Under the pieces are notes generated by a model that had not been told where the DNA came from, ran no database searches, and saw only the letters and a list, made by a program, of their open reading frames with translations. From positions 2,641,001 through 2,705,000 of the forward strand of contig NZ_JARXYR010000002.1 of NCBI RefSeq assembly GCF_029893635.1: a stretch of 64,000 nucleotides of DNA. Reading direction: 5' to 3'. Shown in pieces: positions 55,808 to 64,000 of the stretch (its first letter is position 1; the number at the start of each line of letters is the position of its first letter). Position numbers and translations under genes: made by a program. This stretch comes from Variovorax sp. TBS-050B. Lineage in GTDB: Bacteria > Pseudomonadota > Gammaproteobacteria > Burkholderiales > Burkholderiaceae_C.

Positions 55808-55825
55808 CGGCACCCTCGGGTGCCG
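55808..55825. promoter_or_regulatory. 18-bp near-palindromic hairpin in the valS leader
   Basis: CGGCACCC and GGGTGCCG are perfect inverted arms with a 2-base TC spacer, ending 13 bases before the valS start codon on the minus strand. It would form at or near the ribosome binding site. Role not known. Confidence 0.45.
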
Positions 55826-55898
55826 CTGGTGACAGGGTGGGATTGGCGGGGATTTTACCGGCGCCCTCCGCGTCACGGCGGCCACTGATAATTCCGCC

Positions 55899-56681
55899 AT
55901 GCTGTTCCTGCTTTCCCCCGCGAAGTCGCTCGACTACGAGACCCCCGTTCCCGCCGAAGTCCCCGCCACCATCCCCCATTTCGAGGCACCGCGCGGTCCC
56001 TCGACCGAGCTGATCCGCCTGCTGCGCGAGAAGTCGCCGCAGCAGATCGCGACGCTCATGCATCTGTCGGACAATCTTTCCGCGCTCAACGTCGCGCGCT
56101 ACAAGGCCTGGTCCGGCAGGAGCACGCCCGAGAACGCGCGCCAGGCCGCCTTCGCCTTCGACGGCGACGTCTACGGCGGCCTCGACGCACGCTCGTTCAC
56201 GCCCGCCCAGCTCGACTGGGCGCAGGCGCATGTCTGCATCCTCAGCGGCCTCTACGGCGTGCTGCGCCCGCTCGACCTGCTGCAGCCCTACCGGCTCGAG
56301 ATGGGCACCGCCCTGGCCAACCGGCACGGCAAAGACCTCTACGCCTTCTGGGGCTCGCGCATCGCGGACCATCTGAACGAACGGCTCGCGGCCGACCGCA
56401 CGCCGGTGGTGGTCAACCTCGCCTCGCAGGAGTACTTCCGCGCGGTGGACCGCAAGGCGCTCAAGGCCCGCGTGGTCGAATGCGTGTTCGAGGAATGGAA
56501 GACCGACCGCTACAAGATCGTGAGCTTCCATGCCAAGCGGGCGCGCGGCCTGCTCGCGCGCTGGGCCGTGCTGCACAAGGCCGCCACGCCGCGGGCGCTG
56601 GAAAAATTCGACCTCGAGGGTTATGGTTTCGACGCCGAGGCGTCGGCGCCCGAACGACTCGTTTTCAGGAGAAAGACTTGA
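55899..56681 (+). CDS. yaaA: Peroxide stress protein YaaA (DUF328)
   Basis: This 260-residue protein is a YaaA/DUF328 family member, known in Escherichia coli to lower intracellular iron during peroxide stress. N-terminus LFLLSPAKSLDYETPV and the block FDGDVYGGLDARSF with ILSGLYGVLRPLDLLQPYRLEMG are characteristic. The C-terminal block FHAKRARGLLARW is conserved. Length is normal. It ends 1 base before the oxygenase gene. Confidence 0.95.
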   Translation: MLFLLSPAKSLDYETPVPAEVPATIPHFEAPRGPSTELIRLLREKSPQQIATLMHLSDNLSALNVARYKAWSGRSTPENARQAAFAFDGDVYGGLDARSFTPAQLDWAQAHVCILSGLYGVLRPLDLLQPYRLEMGTALANRHGKDLYAFWGSRIADHLNERLAADRTPVVVNLASQEYFRAVDRKALKARVVECVFEEWKTDRYKIVSFHAKRARGLLARWAVLHKAATPRALEKFDLEGYGFDAEASAPERLVFRRKT

Positions 56682-56682
56682 T

Positions 56683-57525
56683 ATGTCCCAAGCGATCAGT
56701 CCCGAACTGAGGGAGTGGCTGGTGTCGCAGCTCGCGGCCGGGCACTCGGTGCCCGCGCTGCGCGCGTCCATGCGCGCGGCGGGCTGGCAGGACGCGGCCA
56801 CCGACCTCGCGCTCGCGCAGCTCGAAGCCGGCTTTCCCCACGTCGAAACCGCCCGCGCGCCGAAGCGCACCGAAATGCCCGGCCCCGACCTCGAAGGCGC
56901 GCCGCTCTACATCGATGCCGGCGACCGCCGGGTGCAGGTGCTGCAGACGCTGCGCCATCCGCGCGTGGTGGTGTTCGGCAACCTCGTCTCGCCCGAGGAA
57001 TGCGAGGCCCTGATCGCCGCCGCGCGCGTGCGCCTCGCGCGCTCGCTCACGGTCGAGACCCGCACCGGCGGCGAGGTGCTCAACGTCGACCGCACGAGCG
57101 AGGGCATGTTCTTCGAGCGCGGCGAGAACGAATGCGTCGCGCGCCTCGAAGCGCGCATCGCGAAGCTGCTGCGCTGGCCGCTCGAATTCGGCGAGGGCCT
57201 TCAGATCCTGCGCTATGCGCCCGGTGCCCAGTACCGGCCGCACTACGACTATTTCGATCCCGACGAGCCCGGCACCCCCACCATCCTCAAGCGCGGCGGC
57301 CAGCGCGTCGGCACGCTGGTGATGTACCTGCAGGAGCCCGAGCAGGGCGGCGCCACCACCTTCCCCGACGTCGGCCTCGAGGTCGCACCCGTGCGCGGCA
57401 CCGGGGTGTTCTTCAGCTACGACGAACCCGATCCCGCCACCCGCACGCTGCACGGCGGCGCGCCGGTGCTCGCGGGCGAGAAGTGGGTCGCGACCAAGTG
57501 GCTGCGCGAGCGCGAATTCAAGTAG
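56683..57525 (+). CDS. 2-oxoglutarate/Fe(II)-dependent oxygenase (prolyl-4-hydroxylase type)
   Basis: This 280-residue protein has a prolyl-4-hydroxylase-like C-terminal domain. Iron ligands are the His and Asp of YRPHYDYFD and a distal His in RTLHGGAPV, followed by the 2-oxoglutarate-binding Lys of GEKWVATKW. The first 90 residues form a helical region without assigned function. The ATG at 56683 lies just after the yaaA stop, so the two genes are coupled. Substrate unknown. Confidence 0.9.
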   Translation: MSQAISPELREWLVSQLAAGHSVPALRASMRAAGWQDAATDLALAQLEAGFPHVETARAPKRTEMPGPDLEGAPLYIDAGDRRVQVLQTLRHPRVVVFGNLVSPEECEALIAAARVRLARSLTVETRTGGEVLNVDRTSEGMFFERGENECVARLEARIAKLLRWPLEFGEGLQILRYAPGAQYRPHYDYFDPDEPGTPTILKRGGQRVGTLVMYLQEPEQGGATTFPDVGLEVAPVRGTGVFFSYDEPDPATRTLHGGAPVLAGEKWVATKWLREREFK

Positions 57526-57539
57526 GAACCCGGAAAGGC

Positions 57540-58442
57540 ATGAAGCGCCAGGCCAACGGACTGCAGATCGAGGTCGACGACACCGGCGGCGAGGGCCGTC
57601 CCGTCGCGCTGCTCATCATGGGCCTGGGCATGCAGCTGGTCGGATGGCCCGACGAGTTCGTGCAGGGGCTGGTGCGCGCGGGCTTCCGCGTGGTGCGCCA
57701 CGACAACCGCGACGCCGGGCTCAGCGAGGGCTTCGACCATGCCGACACCGGCAACATCGTCTGGGAAAGCATCCGCCAGAAGCTCGGCCTGCCGGTGCGC
57801 TCGCCCTACACGCTGGCCGACATGGCGCGCGATTCGCTCGGCGTGCTCGATGCGCTCGGCATCGAACGCGCGCACGTCATCGGCGCCTCGATGGGCGGCA
57901 TGATCGCCCAGCACGTCGCGGCCGAGGCGCCCCGGCGCGTGAAGAGCCTCGTGAGCATCATGAGCTCGAGCGGCGCGCGCGGCCTGCCCGGGCCAAAGGC
58001 CGAGGTGGCCGCGATGCTGCTGCGCCGTCCGCTCGGCGGCAGCGAGGCCGAACTCGTGGCCCACAGCATCCGGCTGCTGCGGCTGATCCAGAGCCCCGCG
58101 TATCCCGAAAGCGACGAGCGGCTCGCCCGCCGCCTCACCTTCAGCATGCGCCGCGCCTACCGGCCGGCCGGCATCTTCCGGCAGATGCTCGCGATCGGCG
58201 CCGATGCCGAACGCCCCGGGCTGCTGCCGCGCATCGCGGCGCCGACCCTGGTGCTGCACGGCGAAGCCGACGCGCTGGTGCCGATCGCCTGCGGCGTCGA
58301 CACTGCCAGGCGCATTCCGGGCGCGAAGTTCGTCGCCATTCCCGGCATGGGCCACGACCTGCCGCCCGAGGTGTGCGCCATCCTCGTCGATCACATCGCG
58401 CCGTTCCTGCATGCGGCCGAAGAACACCACGGAACATCATGA
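57540..58442 (+). CDS. Alpha/beta-fold hydrolase
   Basis: This 300-residue alpha/beta hydrolase has the oxyanion region [17 protein letters not shown] and [11 protein letters not shown], the nucleophile elbow [12 protein letters not shown] (Ser in GASMG), a probable acid Asp in [12 protein letters not shown] and the His of [10 protein letters not shown]. It resembles esterases/lipases of the HSL-neighbouring type. It ends in an ATGA overlap with queF. Confidence 0.92.
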   Translation: MKRQANGLQIEVDDTGGEGRPVALLIMGLGMQLVGWPDEFVQGLVRAGFRVVRHDNRDAGLSEGFDHADTGNIVWESIRQKLGLPVRSPYTLADMARDSLGVLDALGIERAHVIGASMGGMIAQHVAAEAPRRVKSLVSIMSSSGARGLPGPKAEVAAMLLRRPLGGSEAELVAHSIRLLRLIQSPAYPESDERLARRLTFSMRRAYRPAGIFRQMLAIGADAERPGLLPRIAAPTLVLHGEADALVPIACGVDTARRIPGAKFVAIPGMGHDLPPEVCAILVDHIAPFLHAAEEHHGTS

Positions 58443-59314
58443 GCCTGGACAACATCCCCTCGAACCCCAACACGCCCGAGCAGTCGCAGCTGGGCCGCGC
58501 CTCGGCCTATGCCGACCGCTACGACCCGACGCTGCTCTTCCCGATCCCGCGCGCCACGCAGCGCGAGGCCATGGGCATCCAGGCCGGTGCCTTGCCCTTC
58601 TTCGGCGCCGACCTCTGGACCGCCTTCGAGGTCAGCTGGCTCAACCTGCGCGGCAAGCCGCAGCTCGCCATCGCGCACTTCACCATTCCCTGCGAGACGC
58701 CCAACATCATCGAGAGCAAGTCGTTCAAGCTGTACCTCAACAGCTTCAACAGCACGCCGTTCGCGAGCCTGGAGGCCGTGCGCGAGCGCCTGCGCGCGGA
58801 CCTCTCCGAAGCCGTGTGGCGCGGCAGCGACCAGGCCGCGGGCATCGGCGTGAAGCTGCTCGCGCCCGACATGTTCGACCGCGAGCCGGTGCACGAACTC
58901 GACGGTCTCGACCTCGATCGCCTCGACATCGAGTGCACCCACTACCAGCCCGCGCCCGAGCTGCTGTCGAGCGATGCCAGCCAGCCGCCGGTCAACGAGA
59001 CGCTCACGAGCCGCCTGCTCAAGAGCAACTGCCTCGTCACCGGCCAGCCCGACTGGGGCAGCGTGCAGATCCGCTACAGCGGCCCGGCCATCGATCAGGC
59101 GGGCCTGCTCGCCTACATCGTGAGCTTTCGCAACCACAACGAGTTCCACGAGCCCTGCGCCGAGCGCATGTTCATCGACATCTGGAACCGCTGCAAGCCG
59201 AACAAGCTCGCGGTCTACGCGCGCTACACGCGGCGCGGCGGGCTCGACATCAACCCGTTCCGCACGAGCTGGCCGCAGGCGCTGCCGCCGAACGTGCGCA
59301 CCGCGCGGCAGTAG
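58439..59314 (+). CDS. queF: NADPH-dependent 7-cyano-7-deazaguanine reductase (long form)
   Basis: This 291-residue T-fold enzyme reduces preQ0 to preQ1 in queuosine biosynthesis. The long two-domain form is shown by length. The NADPH-binding/E-S-K-S block [14 protein letters not shown] is in the first half and the active-site Cys is in [20 protein letters not shown]. It overlaps the hydrolase gene by 4 bases. Confidence 0.96.
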   Translation: MSLDNIPSNPNTPEQSQLGRASAYADRYDPTLLFPIPRATQREAMGIQAGALPFFGADLWTAFEVSWLNLRGKPQLAIAHFTIPCETPNIIESKSFKLYLNSFNSTPFASLEAVRERLRADLSEAVWRGSDQAAGIGVKLLAPDMFDREPVHELDGLDLDRLDIECTHYQPAPELLSSDASQPPVNETLTSRLLKSNCLVTGQPDWGSVQIRYSGPAIDQAGLLAYIVSFRNHNEFHEPCAERMFIDIWNRCKPNKLAVYARYTRRGGLDINPFRTSWPQALPPNVRTARQ

Positions 59315-59461
59315 CGTCGGCAGCGGCGGCCGGCGCGCGCCCGCCGAAGCCCCTCTTCGGAAACACCGAACCCGCGCGCGCCTTCGCTGTGGCATCCTGA
59401 ACTTCGCCGTCGCGGACCCGCGGCGGCGGGCTCCCGAAGCAGCAGAGAAGGACACAGGCAC

Positions 59462-60367
59462 ATGCTCGAAGGAAAAGTGGTCGTCGTCACCGGCGCGGGC
59501 GGCGGCATCGGGCGCGACATCGCGCTCGCCATGGCGCGCCACGGCGCCCGGATGGTGGTCAACGACATCGGCGCCGCGCTCGACGGCGCGGGCGGCAGCG
59601 CAGGGCCGGCGCAGCAGGTGGTCGAGGAGATCCGCGCCGCCGGCGGCGAGGCCGTGCCCAGCATCGACAGCGTGGCCGAGGCCGCGAGCGCCGCGCGCAT
59701 CGTCGACTGCGCGCTGCAGCACTTCGGCCGCATCGACGCGGTGGTCAACAACGCCGGCATCCTGCGCGACCGCTTCTTCCACAAGATGTCGGTCGACGAA
59801 TGGGACGCGGTGATCAAGGTGCACCTGTACGGCGCGTACTTCGTGAGCCGCGCGGCCGCCACCCACTTCAAGGCGCAGGAATCGGGCGCCCTGGTGCACA
59901 TGACTTCCACCTCCGGCCTCATCGGCAACTTCGGGCAGGCCAACTATGCGGCCGCCAAGCTCGGCATCGCGGCGCTGTCGAAGTCGATCGCGCTCGACAT
60001 GCAGAAGTTCAACGTGCGCTCCAACTGCATCGCGCCCTTCGCATGGAGCCGCATGATCGGCGCCATTCCCACCGACACCGACGCGCAGCGCGCGCGCGTC
60101 GACAAGATCAGGCAGATGACGCCCGCCAAGGTCGCGCCGCTCGCGGTGTACCTCGCGAGCGATGCCGCGGCGGCGGTGAACGGCCAGATCTTCTCGGTGC
60201 GCAACAACGAGATCTCGCTCATCAGCCAGCCGCGGCCGGTGCGCTCGATCCACCGTTCCGAGGGCTGGACGCCCGAGAGCATCGCCGAGCACGCCATGCC
60301 GGCGATGCGCGCGAGCTTCCATCCGCTCGAACGCTCGGCCGACGTGTTCAGCTGGGACCCGGTCTGA
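59462..60367 (+). CDS. SDR-family 3-hydroxyacyl-CoA dehydrogenase-like protein
   Basis: This 301-residue SDR has the cofactor motif VVVTGAGGGIGRDIALA, NNAGILRDRFFHKM, and an intact catalytic set with Ser in MTSTSGLIGN and Tyr-x-x-x-Lys in NYAAAKLG. The C-terminal 60 residues (after SVRNNEISLIS) resemble the acyl-CoA-type SDRs related to MFE-2. GAGAAGGACAC lies before the ATG. It is next to the LysR gene but has no operon partner. Confidence 0.92.
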   Translation: MLEGKVVVVTGAGGGIGRDIALAMARHGARMVVNDIGAALDGAGGSAGPAQQVVEEIRAAGGEAVPSIDSVAEAASAARIVDCALQHFGRIDAVVNNAGILRDRFFHKMSVDEWDAVIKVHLYGAYFVSRAAATHFKAQESGALVHMTSTSGLIGNFGQANYAAAKLGIAALSKSIALDMQKFNVRSNCIAPFAWSRMIGAIPTDTDAQRARVDKIRQMTPAKVAPLAVYLASDAAAAVNGQIFSVRNNEISLISQPRPVRSIHRSEGWTPESIAEHAMPAMRASFHPLERSADVFSWDPV

Positions 60368-60467
60368 ATCCTGGCCGCCCGGGGACAAACCCTGGGGCCG
60401 GCGCGCAGGGCGCCGTTCGCCGGACAATGCGGCTTCCGTCGGTTTCTTCTTCTGGTGCGCGCGTCCG

Positions 60468-61358
60468 GTGAATCTGCATTTCGACTTGTTCGACCTCAAG
60501 CTCTTCGTCTACGTGGCCGATGCGCGCAGCCTCACGCGCGGCGCCGAGAAGGCCTGCATCTCGCTCGCGGCCGCCTCCACCCGCATCAAGCAGATGGAGG
60601 AGGCGGTGGGCGGCAAGCTGCTGCACCGCAGCGCGCAGGGCGTGAGCCTCACGGCGGCCGGGCAGGCGGTGCTCTACCACGCCAAGCGCGTGATGCAGCA
60701 GATGGAGCACCTGCGCTGCGACATGCAGGACTTCGGCAAGGGCATCAAGGGCCATGTGCGCGTGTTCGCCAACACCACCTCGATCACCGAATACCTGCCG
60801 CAGAAGCTCGCGGGCTTCCTCACGCAGCATCCCGCGGTGCAGGTCGATCTGCGCGAGTACCTCAGCGAGGAGATCGTGCGCGCGGTGGCCGACGGCGAGG
60901 CCGACATCGGCATCCTCGCGGGCGACGTGCACACGGGCGATTTCGATGCGCGCGCCTTCGGCCGGAACCAGCTCGTGCTGGTGGTGCCCGTCGCGCATCC
61001 GCTGGCGGGCGCGGCCTCGGTCGCCTTCGCCGACACGCTCGACGAGCAGCACGTCGGCCTGCACCACGGCAGCGCCATCCACCGCTTCCTGCAGCGCCGC
61101 GCCGAACTCGCGGGCCGCGGCTTCAACCCGCGCATCCAGGTCAGCAGCTTCGAGGCCATCTGCCTGATGATCGAGGCCGGCGTCGGCATCGGTGTGCTGC
61201 CTTCGTCCTCGGCCCAGCGGCTCTCGCTCGCGATGCGCATCGCGACCGTGCCCCTCAGCGACGCCTGGGCCGAACGCGAGCTCAAGCTGATCGCGCGCGG
61301 ACGCGACCAGCTGCCGGCCTCCGCGCGCGAGCTGTTCGACCACCTCGTCACGCCCTGA
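60468..61358 (+). CDS. LysR-family transcriptional regulator (first of two)
   Basis: This 296-residue regulator has an N-terminal winged helix (LFDLKLFVYVADARSLTRGA, KACISLAAASTRIKQMEEAV) and a LysR substrate-binding domain from about residue 90. Start is GTG at 60468. It is followed after 4 bases by a second LysR gene in the same direction; the two differ in sequence but both have the recognition helix LAAAS, which suggests an old duplication. Confidence 0.92.
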   Translation: MNLHFDLFDLKLFVYVADARSLTRGAEKACISLAAASTRIKQMEEAVGGKLLHRSAQGVSLTAAGQAVLYHAKRVMQQMEHLRCDMQDFGKGIKGHVRVFANTTSITEYLPQKLAGFLTQHPAVQVDLREYLSEEIVRAVADGEADIGILAGDVHTGDFDARAFGRNQLVLVVPVAHPLAGAASVAFADTLDEQHVGLHHGSAIHRFLQRRAELAGRGFNPRIQVSSFEAICLMIEAGVGIGVLPSSSAQRLSLAMRIATVPLSDAWAERELKLIARGRDQLPASARELFDHLVTP

Positions 61359-61362
61359 GCCG

Positions 61363-62250
61363 ATGTCCGCCGATCCGAAGTCGCTCCGCCTCTTCGTGGC
61401 CGTGGCCGACCACGGCAGCATCAGCGAGGGCGCCAAGCGCTGCCACATCGCGCTCGCGGCCGCGAGCAAGCGCATCTCCGACCTCGAAGCGCGCGCGCGG
61501 CTGCCGCTGCTGGTGCGGCATGCGCGCGGCGTCACGCTGACCTCGGCCGGCCACGGCCTGCTGCTGCATGCGCGCGCGGTGCTCTCGGCCATGGACCGGC
61601 TCGGCGCCGAGCTCGACGACTTCCAGCACGGCGTGGCGGGCGTGGTCAGCATCACCGCCAATGCCTCGACCATCGCGCAGTTCCTGCCGGCGCAGATCGG
61701 ATCGTTCCTGCGCCTGCATCCGGTGCTCAAGATCGACCTGCAGGAGCGCGCGAGCACCGAGGTGGTGAAGGCGGTGCAGGCCGGCCTGGCCGACATCGGC
61801 GTGATCGAGGGCCGGACGCCGGCCGAGGGCCTCGAATGCCTGCCGTACCGCAGCGACGAGCTGGCGGTGGTGGTCGCGCGCGACCATCCGCTCGCGCGGC
61901 GCAAGCGCATCGGCGTGGAGGAGGTGCTGCGCCACGACCATATCGTGGTGCGCGAAGGCACCGCGCTGCACCGGGTGCTGGTGGCCGCCGCGCTCGAGGC
62001 GCAGCTGCCGCTCAAGGTGCGCATGCAGGTCGGCAGCTTCGACATGGTCTGCCGCATGGTCGAGCAGGGCGTGGGCATCGGGCTGCTGCCCTATGCGGCG
62101 ATCGTGCCGCAGCTGCAGTGGCTGAAGCTGCGCTGCCTGAAGCTCGATGCGCCCTGGGCGGCGCGCCAGCATCTGCTGTGCGTGCGCAAGCAGCAGGCGC
62201 TCACGGTGGCGGCGCGTTCGGTGCTCGACCACCTGCGCCGGCCGGACTGA
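61363..62250 (+). CDS. LysR-family transcriptional regulator (second of two)
   Basis: This 295-residue LysR-type regulator starts SADPKSLRLFVAVADHGSIS with recognition helix IALAAASKRISDLEARARL. The effector domain includes PAQIGSFLRLHPVLKIDLQE. It lies just upstream of the enolase-superfamily gene, so it probably regulates that catabolic cluster together with or instead of the first LysR. Confidence 0.92.
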   Translation: MSADPKSLRLFVAVADHGSISEGAKRCHIALAAASKRISDLEARARLPLLVRHARGVTLTSAGHGLLLHARAVLSAMDRLGAELDDFQHGVAGVVSITANASTIAQFLPAQIGSFLRLHPVLKIDLQERASTEVVKAVQAGLADIGVIEGRTPAEGLECLPYRSDELAVVVARDHPLARRKRIGVEEVLRHDHIVVREGTALHRVLVAAALEAQLPLKVRMQVGSFDMVCRMVEQGVGIGLLPYAAIVPQLQWLKLRCLKLDAPWAARQHLLCVRKQQALTVAARSVLDHLRRPD

Positions 62251-62363
62251 CCCGCCGGCCGGGCGAGGCTTCGCGCCCGGCGAAGCCTCAGGCTCGCCAA
62301 AAACGAATTGTTCTCCCGCCGCGCCCGCGCAAAGATGCGGCTGCACCCCCGAAGGAGACACTC

Positions 62364-63518
62364 TTGAAGATCGTTCGCGTCAGCGCCACGCCGCTGAACA
62401 TTCCCGTCACCATCGACGTGGTCGGGCTGAACAAGCAGACCTCGCTCTCGATGTGCCTGGTCGAGATCGAGACCGACACCGGCCTCGTGGGCCATGGCAT
62501 GACCGCCATCACCGAGGAGGAGATCGTCGCCGCCGCCGTGCGCGAGGTGGCAGGCCCCGCGCTCGTCGGCGAAGACCCGATGGCCACCGAGCGCCTCTGG
62601 GAGAAGCTCTACTGGCTGCTCTCGCCGCGCGGCCAGACCGGCTATGCGAGCCATACCATCGCCGCGCTCGACATCGCCCTGTGGGACCTGAAGGGCAAGG
62701 CGCTCGGCCAGCCGCTCTGGCGGCTCTTCGGCGGCGCGCGCGCCAAGGTGCCGGTGTATGCCACGTTCGGCTTCGGCTTCTTCGAGCGCGACCAGCTCGC
62801 CGCGGCCGCGAAGCTCTGGGTGTCGCAGGGCTTCCAGCGCCTGAAGATGACCGTGGGCAACCATGCGCTCGCGCGCCGCGACGAGCCGCGCCCGCTCGAC
62901 GAGGTGATCGCCGAGGACATGCGCCGCGTCGCGGCCGTGCGCGAGGCCGTGGGTCCCGACGTGAAGCTCTATGTCGATGCCAACTGCGGCCTCGACCTGT
63001 TCCATGCGAGCGAACTCGCGCAGCGCATCGAGCCCTACGGCATCAGCTTCTTCGAGGAGCCGCTGACGCAGAACGACGTGCGGCAGATGGCGCAGCTGCG
63101 CACGCGCACCCGCATTCCGCTCGCCTGCGGCCAGAACGAGGGCCTGGCCTTCCGCTTCCGCGACCTGCTGGTGCAGCAGGCGGCCGACGTGCTGCAGCCC
63201 AACGTGACGATCTCGGGCGGCTATTCGCAGTGCCTCAAGATCGCAGGCATGGCGGCGGCCTTCAACGTGCAGATCGACAACGGCGGCGCCTGGCCCTTCC
63301 ACAACATGCACCTGCATGCGGGCGTGTCGAACGGCGGGCTGGTCGAGTACCACTACGTCGCGGTGCAGATGCTCAAGCAGGTCTTCGACGGCCTGCCGGT
63401 GCCGGACCAGGGCTGGCTCACGCTGCCCGAGGCGTCGGGCCTGGGCTTCTCGCCCAATGCCGATCGCGTGCGCGAGCTCGCGAAGCTGCCGACCTCGCAA
63501 GGCAAGGGCAAGGCCTGA
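62364..63518 (+). CDS. Mandelate racemase/muconate-lactonizing enzyme family protein
   Basis: This 384-residue enolase-superfamily enzyme has the capping domain (LNIPVTIDVVG onwards) and a barrel with the conserved acid residues: metal ligands in LYVDANCGLD, SFFEEPLTQND and ACGQNEGLAF. A Lys in RLKMTVG and the His-containing NNGG-type segment are candidates for acid/base residues, so racemisation or dehydration of a carboxylate is likely. Start is TTG at 62364 after GAAGGAGACA. The following Bug receptor gene makes uptake plus processing of a carboxylic acid plausible. Confidence 0.9.
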   Translation: MKIVRVSATPLNIPVTIDVVGLNKQTSLSMCLVEIETDTGLVGHGMTAITEEEIVAAAVREVAGPALVGEDPMATERLWEKLYWLLSPRGQTGYASHTIAALDIALWDLKGKALGQPLWRLFGGARAKVPVYATFGFGFFERDQLAAAAKLWVSQGFQRLKMTVGNHALARRDEPRPLDEVIAEDMRRVAAVREAVGPDVKLYVDANCGLDLFHASELAQRIEPYGISFFEEPLTQNDVRQMAQLRTRTRIPLACGQNEGLAFRFRDLLVQQAADVLQPNVTISGGYSQCLKIAGMAAAFNVQIDNGGAWPFHNMHLHAGVSNGGLVEYHYVAVQMLKQVFDGLPVPDQGWLTLPEASGLGFSPNADRVRELAKLPTSQGKGKA

Positions 63519-63585
63519 CCCGACCCTTCTTCTTTCCCCGAACAGGCCGCGCAGACGGCCACCGACCGAGACCCTTGGAGACACG

Positions 63586-64000
63586 ATGAAAGCCAAAGAC
63601 GATATTCCTCAGCCCGCACGCCGGCATGCGCTGCGCGCGGCCGTGGCCCTGGCCCTGGCCCTTGCGGGCGCGCTCGCCGCGCCCGCGGCCTGGGCCCAGA
63701 AGTACCCCGACAAGCCGATCCGCCTCGTCGTCGGCTACTCGGCCGGCGGCGGGGTCGATGCGGTCGCGCGGCTGCTCGGTACGCGGCTGTCGGCGGTGCT
63801 CGGCCAGCAGGTCATGGTCGACAACCGCACCGGCGCCACCGGCCTGATCGCGGCCGAGTACGTCGCCAAGTCGGCGCCCGACGGCTACACGCTGATGATG
63901 GGCGACAGCGCGCTGCTGGCCGCCAAGCTGCTGCAGCCGAAGATGACGATCGATCCGCTCACCAGCTTCAGGCCGGTGGCCGGGGCCTTCATCTCGCCGC
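63586..64000 (+). CDS. Bug-family substrate-binding protein, 5' part only
   Basis: The gene runs off the window. The visible 138 residues begin with a Sec signal (ALRAAVALALALAGALAAPA, cleavage near AWAQK). The mature start reads YPDKPIRLVVGYSAGGGVDAVA, the Bug family ligand-loop, followed by DNRTGATGLIAAEYVAKSAPDG. GGAGACACG precedes the ATG. It is the second Bug receptor in the window and lies directly after the enolase-superfamily gene, so it probably belongs to the same transcript. Confidence 0.93.
   Translation, partial: MKAKDDIPQPARRHALRAAVALALALAGALAAPAAWAQKYPDKPIRLVVGYSAGGGVDAVARLLGTRLSAVLGQQVMVDNRTGATGLIAAEYVAKSAPDGYTLMMGDSALLAAKLLQPKMTIDPLTSFRPVAGAFISP

Overview
The window is GC-rich, densely coded DNA that looks like a chromosome segment of a Comamonadaceae betaproteobacterium, most likely Variovorax or a close relative. 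This placement rests on gene content: two Bug-type (tripartite tricarboxylate) solute receptors, a CDP-6-deoxyglucoseen-reductase-like flavoprotein, the ftsK-lolA-rarA run, and intergenic palindromes of the kind seen in that family. No alignment was run, so genus is an inference. No rRNA, CRISPR array or plasmid/replication origin was seen, and there is one intact tRNA gene.

Layout. 1-6.4 kb: 3' end of a gamma-glutamyltransferase gene, an EamA transporter gene with a one-base frameshift, an SDR lacking the usual Tyr/Lys pair, a two-domain glycosyltransferase, a second EamA transporter and a quinone oxidoreductase that also carries a one-base frameshift. 6.5-14.3 kb: a receiver-only response regulator, a Na/Pi-cotransporter-like protein, then a six-gene operon on the minus strand (LacI-type regulator, periplasmic receptor, two permeases, ATPase, metallophosphoesterase) headed by a perfect 16-bp operator-like palindrome. 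14.4-25.6 kb: lspA-ileS-ribF, an HNH endonuclease, a fatty-acyl cluster (enoyl-CoA hydratase, lipase-like lipoprotein, two acyl-CoA dehydrogenases), purN, a small I78-inhibitor-like lipoprotein and a DUF1653 protein. 25.6-37.4 kb: M48 peptidase, RsmB-like rRNA methyltransferase, fatty-acid desaturase, rpmG/rpmB, trxB, a Crp/Fnr regulator, ftsK, lolA and rarA. 37.6-44.5 kb: livHMGF without an adjacent receptor, a Bug receptor, a ferredoxin-type reductase and a NAD-dependent epimerase.

44.6-50.05 kb is the one clearly accessory region. It is bounded by a 48-bp perfect direct repeat of the 3' part of tRNA-Leu(CAA): the right copy lies inside the intact tRNA gene and the left copy is a fragment. 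Between them are small exported proteins of unknown function, a TPR plus GT-A-type glycosyltransferase, a broken Rz/Rz1-like phage lysis pair and decayed non-coding stretches, with no recognisable integrase. The best reading is the remnant of a prophage or integrative element inserted at the tRNA.

50.1-64 kb returns to core genes: cysM-nudix-tusA, galU, valS, yaaA, a 2OG-Fe(II) oxygenase, an alpha/beta hydrolase, queF and an acyl-CoA-type SDR. It ends with a catabolic cluster of two LysR regulators, an enolase-superfamily enzyme and the start of another Bug receptor gene that runs off the end.
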